Part shown: positions 12,201 through 27,200 of the stretch, piece after piece
How the letters are laid out: each line of letters begins with the position of its first letter
Position numbering within the stretch: position 1 is the stretch's first letter
Assembly (NCBI GenBank): GCA_037349105.1
Contig: JAYJMM010000111.1
Coordinates: forward strand, 2,890,001-2,954,000
Length of the DNA: 64,000 nt
Reading direction: 5' to 3'
Source of the DNA: Limnomonas spitsbergensis
Lineage: Eukaryota > Chlorophyta > Chlorophyceae > Chlamydomonadales
The notes under the pieces: generated by a model
Told to the model about the DNA's origin: nothing
Database searches by the model: none
The model's input: only the letters and a program-made list of their open reading frames with translations
Translations under genes and position numbers: made by a program

Positions 12201-15200
12201 GCGGCACAGTGGCGGCGTGGCAGGCAGGCAGGCAGGCAGGCGGCACAGTGGCGGCGTGGCAGGCATGTGATTAAGAGGAACAATGATGCGTGCACGTGTG
12301 TGACAGGCAAGCAGACAGGCAAGTGTGACAAGAAGAGTAACACTCACGGTACGGCCTTGCATTGCTGCTTTCAAATGCTTTGGACCTGGATCCGGGCCCT
12401 TCAGAAAACCTCCGCAAAACCTCTGCAAAAGTGTGACATTGCGTCAACAAGTGTTTCACAGGGTGTGGCCCTGCATGACAAATGCTTTTGACCGGGATGC
12501 TTCTTGTAGAAGTGTTCAAGTAAGTGCGGAACTGTGACATAAAGTATGAGACTGTGACATTAAGTGTGACCATAAATGTGTCACATGGTACGGCCCTGCA
12601 TGGCTGCTTACAAATGCTCCGGATCCGGGCCCTTCTCCTGGAAGCCCCCAAGCGACAGCCACAGCCCTTGGTCCCTACGCATCACAGAAGACAGCAGCAC
12701 CTTCACATGACCGGCACGACAGGAAAAAGTGTAGGGTTGAGGGCTTGGGGCACAAACCCTGAACCCTTGCTGAACTGGCGCGGCAGGAGAATATTTAGGG
12801 TTCATGGTATAGGGCATACATCCTAAACCCTTGCTCAAGTGGCACATCAGAAAAGTATGAAGGACATAGGGTGTGGGGCATAAACCCTCAACCTTTGTGT
12901 AAATGGAACGACAAGAACGTGTTTAGGGTGTGGGGAATAATCCTACAACCCTTGCATAACTGGCACGGCAGCAAAATGTCAAGGGATTAGGGTTAAGGGT
13001 AATCAACCCTCAACCTTGAACCCTGAACCCTCAACACTCCACCCTAAACCTTTAGATAAATGGCACGGCAAGAAAAGGCTGTTGGTTGGTTGGTTGGTTG
13101 GTAGGCTTTGCACAGGAGGGTGGGTGGAAAGGGACTAGCCGTTACGGGGCTTCTGTCCCAGCCCCGGATTCTCTTCAGGTTAAACACCACCCACCCTGAC
13201 ACAAATAAACCTGATTGCCTAATAACTGCTAATTGCTCCTCCTTCTACAGCTTGCATACAGTAGGGGGGGGAGCAACTAGGAGGGATTAGGGCTAATTTA
13301 CAGTAGGGGGGGCGGGGGGCAACTAGGAGGGATTAGGGCTAATTTACAGTAGGGGGGGCGGGGGGCAACTAGGAGGGATTAGGGCTTTATTTACAGTAGG
13401 GGGGGCGGGGGGCAACTAGGAGGGATTAGGGCTAATTTACAGTAGGGGGGGGCAGGGGGCAACTAGGAGGGATTAGGGCTAATTTACAGTAGGGGGGGGC
13501 GGGGGGCAACTAGGAGGGATTAGGGCTTTATTTACAGTAGGGGGGGCGGGGGGCAACTAGGAGGGATTAGGGCTTTATTTACAGTAGGGGGGCGGGGGGC
13601 AACTAGGAGGGATTAGGGCTTTATTTACAGTAAGGGGGGGCGGGGGGCAACTAGGAGGGATTAGGGCTAATTTACAGTAGGGGGGGCGGGGGGCAACTAG
13701 GAGGGATTAGGGCTAATTTACAGTAGGGGGGGCGGGGGGCAACTAGGAGGGATTAGGGCTAATTTACAGTAGGGGGGGCGGGGGGCAACTAGGAGGGATT
13801 AGGGCTAATTTACAGTAGGGGGGGGCGGGGGGCAACTAGGAGGGATTAGGGCTAATTTACAGTAGGGGGGGCGGGGGGCAACTAGGAGGGATTAGGGCTT
13901 TATTTACAGTAGGGGGGGCGTGGGGCAACTAGGAGGGATTAGGGCTAATTTACAGTAGGGGGGGGCGGGGGGCAACTAGGAGGGATTAGGGCTAATTTAC
14001 AGTAGGGGGGGGGGCGGGGGGCAACTAGGAGGGATTAGGGCTAATTTACAGTAGGGGGGGGCGGGGGGCAACTAGGAGGGATTAGGGCTTTATTTACAGT
14101 AGGGGGGGCGTGGGGCAACTAGGAGGGATTAGGGCTAATTTACAGTAGGGGGGGGGCGGGGGGCAACTAGGAGGGATTAGGGCTAATTTACAGTAGGGGG
14201 GGGGGCGGGGGGCAACTAGGAGGGATTAGGGCTAATTTACAGTAGGGGGGGGCGGGGGGCAACTAGGAGGGATTAGGGCTAATTTACAGTAGGGGGGGCG
14301 GGGGGCAACTAGGAGGGATTAGGGCTAATTTACAGTAGGGGGGGGCGGGGGGCAACTAGGAGGGATTAGGGCTTTATTTACAGTAGGGGGGGCGGGGGGC
14401 AACTAGGAGGGATTAGGGCTAATTTACAGTAGGGGGGGCGGGGGGCAACTAGGAGGGATTAGGGCTTTATTTACAGTAGGGGGGGCGGGGGGCAACTAGG
14501 AGGGATTAGGGCTAATTTACAGTAGGGGGGGCGGGGGGCAACTAGGAGGGATTAGGGCTAATTTACAGTAGGGGGGGGCGGGGGGCAACTAGGAGGGATT
14601 AGGGCTAATTTACAGTAGGGGGGGCGGGGGGCAACTAGGAGGGATTAGGGCTAATTTACAGTAGGGGGGGCGGGGGGCAACTAGGAGGGATTAGGGCTAA
14701 TTTACAGTAGGGGGGGCGGGGGGCAACTAGGAGGGATTAGGGCTAATTTACAGTAGGGGGGGCGGGGGGCAACTAGGAGGGATTAGGGCTAATTTACAGT
14801 AGGGGGGGCGGGGGGCAACTAGGAGGGATTAGGGCTAATTTACAGTAGGGGGGGGGGGGGGCAACTAGGAGGGATTAGGGCTAATTTACAGTAGGGGGGG
14901 CGGGGGGCAACTAGGAGGGATTAGGGCTAATTTACAGTAGGGGGGGCGGGGGGCAACTAGGAGGGATTAGGGCTTTATTTACAGTAGGGGGGGCGGGGGG
15001 CAACTAGGAGGGATTAGGGCTAATTTACAGTAGGGGGGGCGGGGGGCAACTAGGAGGGATTAGGGCTAATTTACAGTAGGGGGGGGGGGCGGGGGGCAAC
15101 TAGGAGGGATTAGGGCTAATTTACAGTAGGGGGGGGCGGGGGGCAACTAGGAGGGATTAGGGCTTATTTACAGTAGGGGGGGCGGGGGGCAACTAGGAGG

Positions 15201-18200
15201 GATTAGGGCTAATTTACAGTAGGGGGGGGGGCGGGGGGCAACTAGGAGGGATTAGGGCTTTATTTACAGTAGGGGGGCGGGGGGCAACTAGGAGGGATTA
15301 GGGCTTTATTTACAGTAGGGGGGGCGGGGGGCAACTAGGAGGGATTAGGGCTAATTTACAGTAGGGGGGGCGGGGGGCAACTAGGAGGGATTAGGGCTAA
15401 TTTACAGTAGGGGGGGCGGGGGGCAACTAGGAGGGATTAGGGCTAATTTACAGTAGGGGGGGGCGGGGGGCAACTAGGAGGGATTAGGGCTAATTTACAG
15501 TAGGGGGGGCGGGGGGCAACTAGGAGGGATTAGGGCTAATTTACAGTAGGGGGGGGGGGCGGGGGGCAACTAGGAGGGATTAGGGCTTTATTTACAGTAG
15601 GGGGGCGGGGGGCAACTAGGAGGGATTAGGGCTTTATTTACAGTAGGGGGGGCGGGGGGCAACTAGGAGGGATTAGGGCTAATTTACAGTAGGGGGGGCG
15701 GGGGGCAACTAGGAGGGATTAGGGCTAATTTACAGTAGGGGGGGGGGCGGGGGGCAACTAGGAGGGATTAGGGCTAATTTACAGTAGGGGGGGCGGGGGG
15801 CAACTAGGAGGGATTAGGGCTAATTTACAGTAGGGGGGGCGGGGGGCAACTAGGAGGGATTAGGGCTAATTTACAGTAGGGGGGGCGGGGGGCAACTAGG
15901 AGGGATTAGGGCTAATTTACAGTAGGGGGGGCGGGGGGCAACTAGGAGGGATTAGGACTAATTTACAGTAGGGGGGGGCGGGGGGCAACTAGGAGGGATT
16001 AGGGCTAATTTACAGTAGGGGGGGCGGGGGGCAACTAGGAGGGATTAGGGCTAATTTACAGTAGGGGGGGCGGGGGGCAACTAGGAGGGATTAGGGCTAA
16101 TTTACAGTAGGGGGGGCGGGGGGCAACTAGGAGGGATTAGGGCTAATTTACAGTAGGGGGGGGCGGGGGGCAACTAGGAGGGATTAGGGCTAATTTACAG
16201 TAGGGGGGGCGGGGGGCAACTAGGAGGGATTAGGGCTAATTTACAGTAGGGGGGGCGGGGGGCAACTAGGAGGGATTAGGGCTAATTTACAGTAGGGGGG
16301 GGCGGGGGGCAACTAGGAGGGATTAGGACTAATTTACAGTAGGGGGGGCGGGGGGCAACTAGGAGGGATTAGGGCTAATTTACAGTAGGGGGGGCGGGGG
16401 GCAACTAGGAGGGATTAGGGCTAATTTACAGTAGGGGGGGCGGGGGGCAACTAGGAGGGATTAGGGCTTTATTTACAGTAGGGGGGGCGGGGGGCAACTA
16501 GGAGGGATTAGGGCTAATTTACAGTAGGGGGGGCGGGGGGCAACTAGGAGGGATTAGGGCTAATTTACAGTAGGGGGGGCGGGGGGCAACTAGGAGGGAT
16601 TAGGGCTAATTTACAGTAGGGGGGGGCGGGGGGCAACTAGGAGGGATTAGGGCTAATTTACAGTAGGGGGGGGCGGGGGGCAACTAGGAGGGATTAGGGC
16701 TTTATTTACAGTAGGGGGGGCGGGGGGCAACTAGGAGGGATTAGGGCTTTATTTACAGTAGGGGGGGCGGGGGGCAACTAGGAGGGATTAGGGCTAATTT
16801 ACAGTAGGGGGGGGGGGCGGGGGGCAACTAGGAGGGATTAGGGCTTTATTTACAGTAGAGGGGCGGGGGGCAACTAGGAGGGATTAGGGCTTTATTTACA
16901 GTAGGGGGGGGCGGGGGGCAACTAGGAGGGATTAGGGCTAATTTACAGTAGGGGGGGCGGGGGGCAACTAGGAGGGATTAGGGCTAATTTACAGTAGGGG
17001 GGGCGGGGGGCAACTAGGAGGGATTAGGGCTAATTTACAGTAGGGGGGGCGGGGGGCAACTAGGAGGGATTAGGGCTAATTTACAGTATGGGGGGCGGGG
17101 GGCAACTAGGAGGGATTAGGGCTTTATTTACAGTAGAGGGGCGGGGGGCAACTAGGAGGGATTAGGGCTAATTTACAGTAGGGGGGGCGGGGGGCAACTA
17201 GGAGGGATTAGGGCTAATTTACAGTAGGGGGGGGGGGCGGGGGGCAACTAGGAGGGATTAGGGCTAATTTACAGTAGGGGGGGGCGGGGGGCAACTAGGA
17301 GGGATTAGGGCTAATTTACAGTAGGGGGGGCGGGGGGCAACTAGGAGGGATTAGGGCTAATTTACAGTAGGGGGGGGGGGCGGGGGGCAACTAGGAGGGA
17401 TTAGGGCTTTATTTACAGTAGGGGGGCGGGGGGCAACTAGGAGGGATTAGGGCTTTATTTACAGTAGGGGGGGCGGGGGGCAACTAGGAGGGATTAGGGC
17501 TAATTTACAGTAGGGGGGGCGGGGGGCAACTAGGAGGGATTAGGGCTAATTTACAGTAGGGGGGGCGGGGGGCAACTAGGAGGGATTAGGGCTAATTTAC
17601 AGTAGGGGGGGGCGGGGGGCAACTAGGAGGGATTAGGGCTAATTTACAGTAGGGGGGGCGGGGGGCAACTAGGAGGGATTAGGGCTAATTTACAGTAGGG
17701 GGGGGGGCGGGGGGCAACTAGGAGGGATTAGGGCTTTATTTACAGTAGGGGGGCGGGGGGCAACTAGGAGGGATTAGGGCTTTATTTACAGTAGGGGGGG
17801 CGGGGGGCAACTAGGAGGGATTAGGGCTAATTTACAGTAGGGGGGGCGGGGGGCAACTAGGAGGGATTAGGGCTAATTTACAGTAGGGGGGGGGGCGGGG
17901 GGCAACTAGGAGGGATTAGGGCTAATTTACAGTAGGGGGGGCGGGGGGCAACTAGGAGGGATTAGGGCTAATTTACAGTAGGGGGGGCGGGGGGCAACTA
18001 GGAGGGATTAGGGCTAATTTACAGTAGGGGGGGCGGGGGGCAACTAGGAGGGATTAGGGCTAATTTACAGTAGGGGGGGCGGGGGGCAACTAGGAGGGAT
18101 TAGGGCTAATTTACAGTAGGGGGGGGCGGGGGGCAACTAGGAGGGATTAGGGCTTTATTTACAGTAGGGGGGGCGGGGGGCAACTAGGAGGGATTAGGGC

Positions 18201-21200
18201 TAATTTACAGTAGGGGGGGCGGGGGGCAACTAGGAGGGATTAGGGCTAATTTACAGTAGGGGGGGGCGGGGGGCAACTAGGAGGGATTAGGACTAATTTA
18301 CAGTAGGGGGGGGCGGGGGGCAACTAGGAGGGATTAGGGCTAATTTACAGTAGGGGGGGGCGGGGGGCAACTAGGAGGGATTAGGGCTAATTTACAGTAG
18401 GGGGGGCGGGGGCAACTAGGAGGGATTAGGGCTAATTTACAGTAGGGGGGGGCGGGGGGCAACTAGGAGGGATTAGGGCTAATTTACAGTAGGGGGGGCG
18501 GGGGGCAACTAGGAGGGATTAGGGCTAATTTACAGTAGGGGGGGCGGGGGGCAACTAGGAGGGATTAGGGCTTTATTTACAGTAGGGGGGGCGGGGGGCA
18601 ACTAGGAGGGATTAGGGCTAATTTACAGTAGGGGGGGCGGGGGGCAACTAGGAGGGATTAGGGCTAATTTACAGTAGGGGGGGCGGGGGGCAACTAGGAG
18701 GGATTAGGGCTAATTTACAGTAGGGGGGGGCGGGGGGCAACTAGGAGGGATTAGGGCTAATTTACAGTAGGGGGGGGCGGGGGGCAACTAGGAGGGATTA
18801 GGGCTTTATTTACAGTAGGGGGGGCGGGGGGCAACTAGGAGGGATTAGGGCTTTATTTACAGTAGGGGGGGCGGGGGGCAACTAGGAGGGATTAGGGCTA
18901 ATTTACAGTAGGGGGGGGGGGCGGGGGGCAACTAGGAGGGATTAGGGCTTTATTTACAGTAGAGGGGCGGGGGGCAACTAGGAGGGATTAGGGCTTTATT
19001 TACAGTAGGGGGGGCGGGGGGCAACTAGGAGGGATTAGGGCTAATTTACAGTAGGGGGGGCGGGGGGCAACTAGGAGGGATTAGGGCTAATTTACAGTAG
19101 GGGGGGGCGGGGGGCAACTAGGAGGGATTAGGGCTTTATTTACAGTAGGGGGGGGGCGGGGGGCAACTAGGAGGGATTAGGGCTTTATTTACAGTAGGGG
19201 GGGCGGGGGGCAACTAGGAGGGATTAGGGCTAATTTACAGTAGGGGGGGCGGGGGGCAACTAGGAGGGATTAGGGCTAATTTACAGTAGGGGGGGGCGGG
19301 GGGCAACTAGGAGGGATTAGGGCTAATTTACAGTAGGGGGGGGCGGGGGGCAACTAGGAGGGATTAGGGCTTTATTTACAGTAGGGGGGCGGGGGGCAAC
19401 TAGGAGGGATTAGGGCTTTATTTACAGTAGGGGGGGCGGGGGGCAACTAGGAGGGATTAGGGCTAATTTACAGTAGGGGGGGCGGGGGGCAACTAGGAGG
19501 GATTAGGGCTAATTTACAGTAGGGGGGGGCGGGGGGCAACTAGGAGGGATTAGGGCTTTATTTACAGTAGGGGGGGGCGGGGGGCAACTAGGAGGGATTA
19601 GGGCTAATTTACAGTAGGGGGGGCGGGGGGCAACTAGGAGGGATTAGGGCTAATTTACAGTAGGGGGGGCGGTGGGCAACTAGGAGGGATTAGGGCTAAT
19701 TTACAGTAGGGGGGGGCGGGGGGCAACTAGGAGGGATTAGGGCTAATTTACAGTAGGGGGGGGCGGGGGGCAACTAGGAGGGATTAGGGCTAATTTACAG
19801 TAGGGGGGGCGGGGGGCAACTAGGAGGGATTAGGGCTAATTTACAGTAGGGGGGGGGGCGGGGGGCAACTAGGAGGGATTAGGGCTAATTTACAGTAGGG
19901 GGGGCGGGGGGCAACTAGGAGGGATTAGGGCTAATTTACAGTATGGGGGGGCGGGGGGCAACTAGGAGGGATTAGGGCTAATTTACAGTAGGGGGGGGCG
20001 GGGGGCAACTAGGAGGGATTAGGGCTAATTTACAGTAGGGGGGGCGGGGGGCAACTAGGAGGGATTAGGGCTAATTTACAGTAGGGGGGGCGGGGGGCAA
20101 CTAGGAGGGATTAGGGCTAATTTACAGTAGGGGGGGCGGGGGGCAACTAGGAGGGATTAGGGCTAATTTACAGTGGGGGGGCGGGGGGTAACTAGGAGGG
20201 ATTAGGGCTAATTTACAGTAGGGGGGGCGGGGGGCAACTAGGAGGGATTAGGGCTTTATTTACAGTAGGGGGGCGGGGGGCAACTAGGAGGGATTAGGGC
20301 TTTATTTACAGTAGGGGGGGCGGGGGGCAACTAGGAGGGATTAGGGCTAATTTACAGTAGGGGGGGCGGGGGGCAACTAGGAGGGATTAGGGCTAATTTA
20401 CAGTAGGGGGGGCGGGGGGCAACTAGGAGGGATTAGGGCTTTATTTACAGTAGGGGGGGCGGGGGGCAACTAGGAGGGATTAGGGCTAATTTACAGTAGG
20501 GGGGGCGGGGGGCAACTAGGAGGGATTAGGGCTAATTTACAGTAGGGGGGGCGGGGGGCAACTAGGAGGGATTAGGGCTAATTTACAGTAGGGGGGGCGG
20601 GGGGCAACTAGGGGGGATTAGGGCTAATTTACAGTAGGGGGGGGCGGGGGGCAACTAGGAGGGATTAGGGCTAATTTACAGTAGGGGGGGCGGGGGGCAA
20701 CTAGGAGGGATTAGGGCTTTATTTACAGTAGGGGGGGCGGGGGGCAACTAGGAGGGATTAGGGCTAATTTACAGTAGGGGGGGGCGGGGGGCAACTAGGA
20801 GGGATTAGGGCTAATTTACAGTAGGGGGGGCGGGGGGCAACTAGGAGGGATTAGGGCTAATTTACAGTAGGGGGGGCGGGGGGCAACTAGGAGGGATTAG
20901 GGCTAATTTACAGTAGGTGGACGGGGGGCAACTAGGAGGGATTAGGGCTAATTTACAGTAGGGGGGGCGGGGGGCAACTAGGAGGGATTAGGGCTAATTT
21001 ACAGTAGGGGGGGCGGGGGGCAACTAGGAGGGATTAGGGCTTTATTTACAGTAGGGGGGGGCGGGGGGCAACTAGGAGGGATTAGGGCTAATTTACAGTA
21101 GGGGGGGCGGGGGGCAACTAGGAGGGATTAGGGCTAATTTACAGTAGGGGGGGGCGGGGGGCAACTAGGAGGGATTAGGGCTAATTTACAGTAGGGGGGG

Positions 21201-24200
21201 GCGGGGGGCAACTAGGGGGGATTAGGGCTAATTTACAGTAGGGGGGGCGGGGGGCAACTAGGAGGGATTAGGGCTAATTTACAGTAGGGGGGGGCGGGGG
21301 GCAACTAGGAGGGATTAGGGCTAATTTACAGTAGGGGGGGGCGGGGGGCAACTAGGAGGGATTAGGGCTAATTTACAGTAGGGGGGGGCGGGGGGCAACT
21401 AGGAGGGATTAGGGCTTTATTTACAGTAGGGGGGGGCGGGGGGCAACTAGGAGGGATAAGGGCTAATTTACAGTAGGGGGGGCGGGGGGCAACTAGGAGG
21501 GATTAGGGCTAATTTACAGTAGGGGGGGCGGGGGGCAACTAGGAGGGATTAGGGCTTTATTTACAGTAGGGGGGGCGGGGGGCAACTAGGAGGGATTAGG
21601 GCTAATTTACAGTAGGGGGGGGCGGGGGGCAACTAGGAGGGATCAGGGCTAATTTACAGTAGGGGGGGCGGGGGGCAACTAGGAGGGATTAGGGCTGATT
21701 TACAGTAGGGGGGGCGGGGGGCAACTAGGAGGGATTAGGGCTAATTTACAGTAGGGGGGGCGGGGGGCAACTAGGAGGGATTAGGGCTAATTTACAGTAG
21801 GGTGGGCGGGGGGCAACTAGGAGGGATTAGGGCTAATTTACAGTAGGGGGGGCGGGGGGCAACTAGGAGGGATTAGGGCTAATTTACAGTAGGGGGGGGC
21901 GGGGGGCAACTAGGAGGGATTAGGGCTAATTTACAGTAGGGGGGCGGGGGGCAACTAGGAGGGATTAGGGCTAATTTACAGTAGGGGGGGCGGGGGGCAA
22001 CTAGGAGGGATTAGGGCTAATTTACAGTAGGGGGGGGCGGGGGGCAACTAGGAGGGATTAGGGCTAATTTACAGTAGGGGGGGCGGGGGGCAACTAGGAG
22101 GGATTAGGGCTAATTTACAGTAGGGGGGGCGGGGGGCAACTAGGAGGGATTAGGGCTAATTTACAGTAGGGGGGGCGGGGGGCAACTAGGAGGGATTAGG
22201 GCTAATTTACAGTAGGGGGGGGGCGGGGGGCAACTAGGAGGGATTAGGGCTTTATTTACAGTAGGGGGGGCGGGGGGCAACTAGGAGGGATTAGGGCTAA
22301 TTTACAGTAGGGGGGGCGGGGGGCAACTAGGAGGGATTAGGGCTAATTTACAGTAGGGGGGGCGGGGGGCAACTAGGAGGGATTAGGGCTAATTTACAGT
22401 AGGGGGGGCGGGGGGCAACTAGGAGGGATTAGGGCTAATTTACAGTAGGGGGGGCGGGGGGCAACTAGGAGGGATTAGGGCTAATTTACAGTAGGGGGGG
22501 GCGGGGGGCAACTAGGAGGGATTAGGGCTAATTTACAGTAGGGGGGGCGGGGGGCAACTAAGAGGGATTAGGGCTAATTTACAGTAGGGGGGGCGGGGGG
22601 CAACTAGGAGGGATTAGGGCTAATTTACAGTAGGGGGGGGCGGGGGGCAACTAGGAGGGATTAGGGCTAATTTACAGTAGGGGGGGGCGGGGGGCAACTA
22701 GGAGGGATTAGGGCTAATTTACAGTAGGGGGGGCGGGGGGCAACTAGGAGGGATTAGGGCTAATTTACAGTAGGGGGGGCGGGGGGCAACTAGGAGGGAT
22801 TAGGGCTAATTTACAGTAGGGGGGGCGGGGGGCAACTAGGAGGGATTAGGGCTAATTTACAGTAGGGGGGGCGGGGGGCAACTAGGAGGGATTAGGGCTA
22901 ATTTACAGTAGGGGGGGGCGGGGGGCAACTAGGAGGGATTAGGGCTAATTTACAGTAGGGGGGGCGGGGGGCAACTAAGAGGGATTAGGGCTAATTTACA
23001 GTAGGGGGGGCGGGGGGCAACTAGGAGGGATTAGGGCTAATTTACAGTAGGGGGGGGCGGGGGGCAACTAGGAGGGATTAGGGCTAATTTACAGTAGGGG
23101 GGGGCGGGGGGCAACTAGGAGGGATTAGGGCTAATTTACAGTAGGGGGGGCGGGGGGCAACTAGGAGGGATTAGGGCTAATTTACAGTAGGGGGGGCGGG
23201 GGGCAACTAGGAGGGATTAGGGCTAATTTACAGTAGGGGGGGCGGGGGGCAACTAGGAGGGATTAGGGCTAATTTACAGTAGGGGGGGCGGGGGGCAACT
23301 AGGAGGGATTAGGGCTAATTTACAGTAGGGGGGGCGGGGGGCAACTAGGAGGGATTAGGGCTAATTTACAGTAGGGGGGGCGGGGGGCAACTAGGAGGGA
23401 TTAGGGCTAATTTACAGTAGGGGGGGCGGGGGGCAACTAGGAGGGATTAGGGCTAATTTACAGTAGGGGGGGCGGGGGGCAACTAGGAGGGATTAGGGCT
23501 AATTTACAGTAGGGGGGGGCGGGGGGCAACTAGGAGGGATTAGGGCTAATTTACAGTAGGGGGGGCGGGGGGCAACTAAGAGGGATTAGGGCTAATTTAC
23601 AGTAGGGGGGGCGGGGGGCAACTAGGAGGGATTAGGGCTAATTTACAGTAGGGGGGGGCGGGGGGCAACTAGGAGGGATTAGGGCTAATTTACAGTAGGG
23701 GGGGGCGGGGGGCAACTAGGAGGGATTAGGGCTAATTTACAGTAGGGGGGGCGGGGGGCAACTAGGAGGGATTAGGGCTAATTTACAGTAGGGGGGGCGG
23801 GGGGCAACTAGGAGGGATTAGGGCTAATTTACAGTAGGGGGGGCGGGGGGCAACTAGGAGGGATTAGGGCTAATTTACAGTAGGGGGGGCGGGGGGCAAC
23901 TAGGAGGGATTAGGGCTAATTTACAGTAGGGGGGGCGGGGGGCAACTAGGAGGGATTAGGGCTAATTTACAGTAGGGGGGGCGGGGGGCAACTAGGAGGG
24001 ATTAGGGCTAATTTACAGTAGGGGCGGCGGGGGGCAACTAGGAGGGATTAGGGCTAATTTACAGTAGGGGGGGCGGGGGGCAACTAGGAGGGATAAGGGC
24101 TAATTTACAGTAGGGGGGGCGGGGGGCAACTAGGAGGGATTAGGGCTTATTTACAGTAGGGGGGGCGGGGGGCAACTAGGAGGGATTAGGACTAATTTAC

Positions 24201-27200
24201 AGTAGGGGGGGGCGGGGGGCAACTAGGAGGGATTAGGGCTAATTTACAGTAGGGGGGGGCGGGGGGCAACTAGGAGGGATTAGGGCTAATTTACAGTAGG
24301 GGGGGCGGGGGGCAACTAGGAGGGATTAGGGCTTATTTACAGTAGGGGGGGCGGGGGGCAACTAGGAGGGATTAGGGCTAATTTACAGTAGGGGGGGGCG
24401 GGGGGCAACTAGGAGGGATTAGGGCTTATTTACAGTAGGGGGGGGCGGGGGGCAACTAGGAGGGATTAGGGCTAATTTACAGTAGGGGGGGCGGGGGGCA
24501 ACTAGGAGGGATTAGGGCTAATTTACAGTAGGGGGGGCGGGGGGCAACTAGGAGGGATTAGGGCTAATTTACAGTAGGGGGGGCGGGGGGCAACTAGGAG
24601 GGATTAGGGCTTATTTACAGTAGGGGGGGGCGGGGGGCAACTAGGAGGGATTAGGGCTAATTTACAGTAGGGGGGGCGGGGGGCAACTAGGAGGGATTAG
24701 GGCTAATTTACAGTAGGGGGGGCGGGGGGCAACTAGGAGGATTAGGGCTAATTTACAGTAGGGGGGGCGGGGGGCAACTAGGAGGGATTAGGGCTAATTT
24801 ACAGTAGGGGGGGGGGCGGGGGGCAACTAGGAGGGATTAGGGCTAATTTACAGTAGGGGGGGGCGGGGGGCAACTAGGAGGGATTAGGGCTAATTTACAG
24901 TAGGGGGGGCGGGGGGCAACTAGGAGGGATTAGGGCTGATTTACAGTAGGGGGGGCGGGGGGCAACTAGGAGGGATTAGGGCTTTATTTACAGTAGGGGG
25001 GCGGGGGGCAACTAGGAGGGATTAGGGCTAGCTTACAGTAGGGGGGGCGGGGGGCAACTAGGAGGGATTAGGGCTAATTTACAGTAGGGGGGGCGGGGGG
25101 CAACTAGGAGGGATTAGGGCTAATTTACAGTAGGGGGGGCGGGGGGCAACTAGGAGGGATTAGGGCTAATTTACAGTAGGGGGGGCGGGGGGCAACTAGG
25201 AGGGATTAGGGCTAATTTACAGTAGGGGGGGGCGGGGGGCAACTAGGAGGGATTAGGGATAATTTACAGTAGGGGGGGCGGGGGGCAACTAGGAGGGATT
25301 AGGGCTTTATTTACAGTAGGGCGGGCGGGGGGCAACTAGGAGGGATTAGGGCTTTATTTACAGTAGGGGGGGCGGGGGGCAACTAGGAGGGATTAGGGCT
25401 AATTTACAGTAGGGGGGGGGGCGGGGGGCAACTAGGAGGGATTAGGGCTAATTTACAGTAGGGGGGGGGGCGGGGGGCAACTAGGAGGGATTAGGGCTAA
25501 TTTACAGTAGGGGGGGGCGGGGGGCAACTAGGAGTGATTAGGGCTAATTTACAGTAGGGGGGGCGGGGGGCAACTAGGAGGGATTAGGGCTAATTTACAG
25601 TAGGGGGGGGCGGGGGGCAACTAGGAGGGATTAGGGCTAATTTACAGTAGGGGGGGCGGGGGGCAACTAGGAGGGATTAGGGCTTTATTTACAGTAGGGG
25701 GGGCGGGGGGCAACTAGGAGGGATTAGGGCTTTATTTACAGTAGGGGGGGCGGGGGGCAACTAGGAGGGATTAGGGCTAATTTACAGTATGGGGGGGCGG
25801 GGGGCAACTAGGAGGGATTGGGGCTAATTTACAGTAGGGGGGGCGGGGGGCAACTAGGAGGGATTAGGGCTAATTTGCAGTAGGGGGGCGGGGGGCAACT
25901 AGGAGGGATTAGGGCTAATTTACAGTAGGGGGGGCGGGGGGCAACTAGGAGGGATTAGGGCTAATTTACAGTAGGGGGGGCGGGGGGCAACTAGGAGGGA
26001 TTAGGGCTAATTTACAGTAGGGGGGAGCGGGGGGCAACTAGGAGGGATTAGGGCTAATTTACAGTAGGGGGGGCGGGGGGCAACTAGGAGGGATTAGGGC
26101 TAATTTACAGTAGGGGGGGCGGGGGGCAACTAGGAGGGATTAGGGCTAATTTACAGTAGGGGGGGGGGCGGGGGGCAACTAGGAGGGATTAGGGCTAATT
26201 TACAGTAGGGGGGGCGGGGGGCAACTAGGAGGGATTAGGGCTAATTTACAGTAGGGGGGGCGGGGGGCAACTAGGAGGGATTAGGGCTAATTTACAGTAG
26301 GGGGGCGGGGGGCAACTAGGAGGGATTAGGGCTAATTTACAGTAGGGGGGGCGGGGGGCAACTAGGAGGGATTAGGGCTAATTTACAGTAGGGGGGGGCG
26401 GGGGGCAACTAGGAGGGATTAGGGCTAATTTACAGTAGGGGGGGCGGGGGGCAACTAGGAGGGATTAGGGCTAATTTACAGTAGGGGGGGCGGGGGGCAA
26501 CTAGGAGGGATTAGGGCTAATTTACAGTAGGGGGGGGCGGGGGGCAACTAGGGGGGATTAGGGCTAATTTACAGTAGGGGGGGGGGCGGGGGGCAACTAG
26601 GAGGGATTAGGGCTAATTTACAGTAGGGGGGGCGGGGGGCAACTAGGAGGGATTAGGGCTAATTTACAGTAGGGGGGGGCGTGGGGCAACTAGGGGGGAT
26701 TAGGGCTAATTTACAGTAGGGGGGGCGGGGGGCACTAGGAGGGATTAGGGCTAATTTACAGTAGGGGGGGGGGCGGGGGGCAACTAGGAGGGATTAGGGC
26801 TTTATTTACAGTAGGGGGGGCGGGGGGCACTAGGAGGGATTAGGGCTAATTTACAGTAGGGGGGGGGGCGGGGGGCAACTAGGAGGGATTAGGGCTAATT
26901 TACAGTAGGGGGGGGCGGGGGGCAACTAGGAGGGATTAGGGCTAATTTACAGTAGGGGGGGCGGGGGGCAACTAGGAGGGATTAGGGCTTTATTTACAGT
27001 AGGGGCGGCGGGGGGCAACTAGGAGGGATTAGGGCTAATTTACAGTAGGGGGGGCGGGGGGCAACTAGGAGGGATTAGGGCTAATTTACAGTAGGGGGGG
27101 CGGGGGGCAACTAGGAGGGATTAGGGCTAATTTACAGTAGGGGGGGCGGGGGGCAACTAGGAGGGATTAGGGCTAATTTACAGTAGGGGGGGGCGGGGGG

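Noticed and set aside
11307..12491. Cys/Pro/Ala-rich minus-strand or Ala/Gly/Arg-rich plus-strand proteins
   Set aside because: Products of the GGCAGGCA array; exon 4 copies inside are fragmentary.
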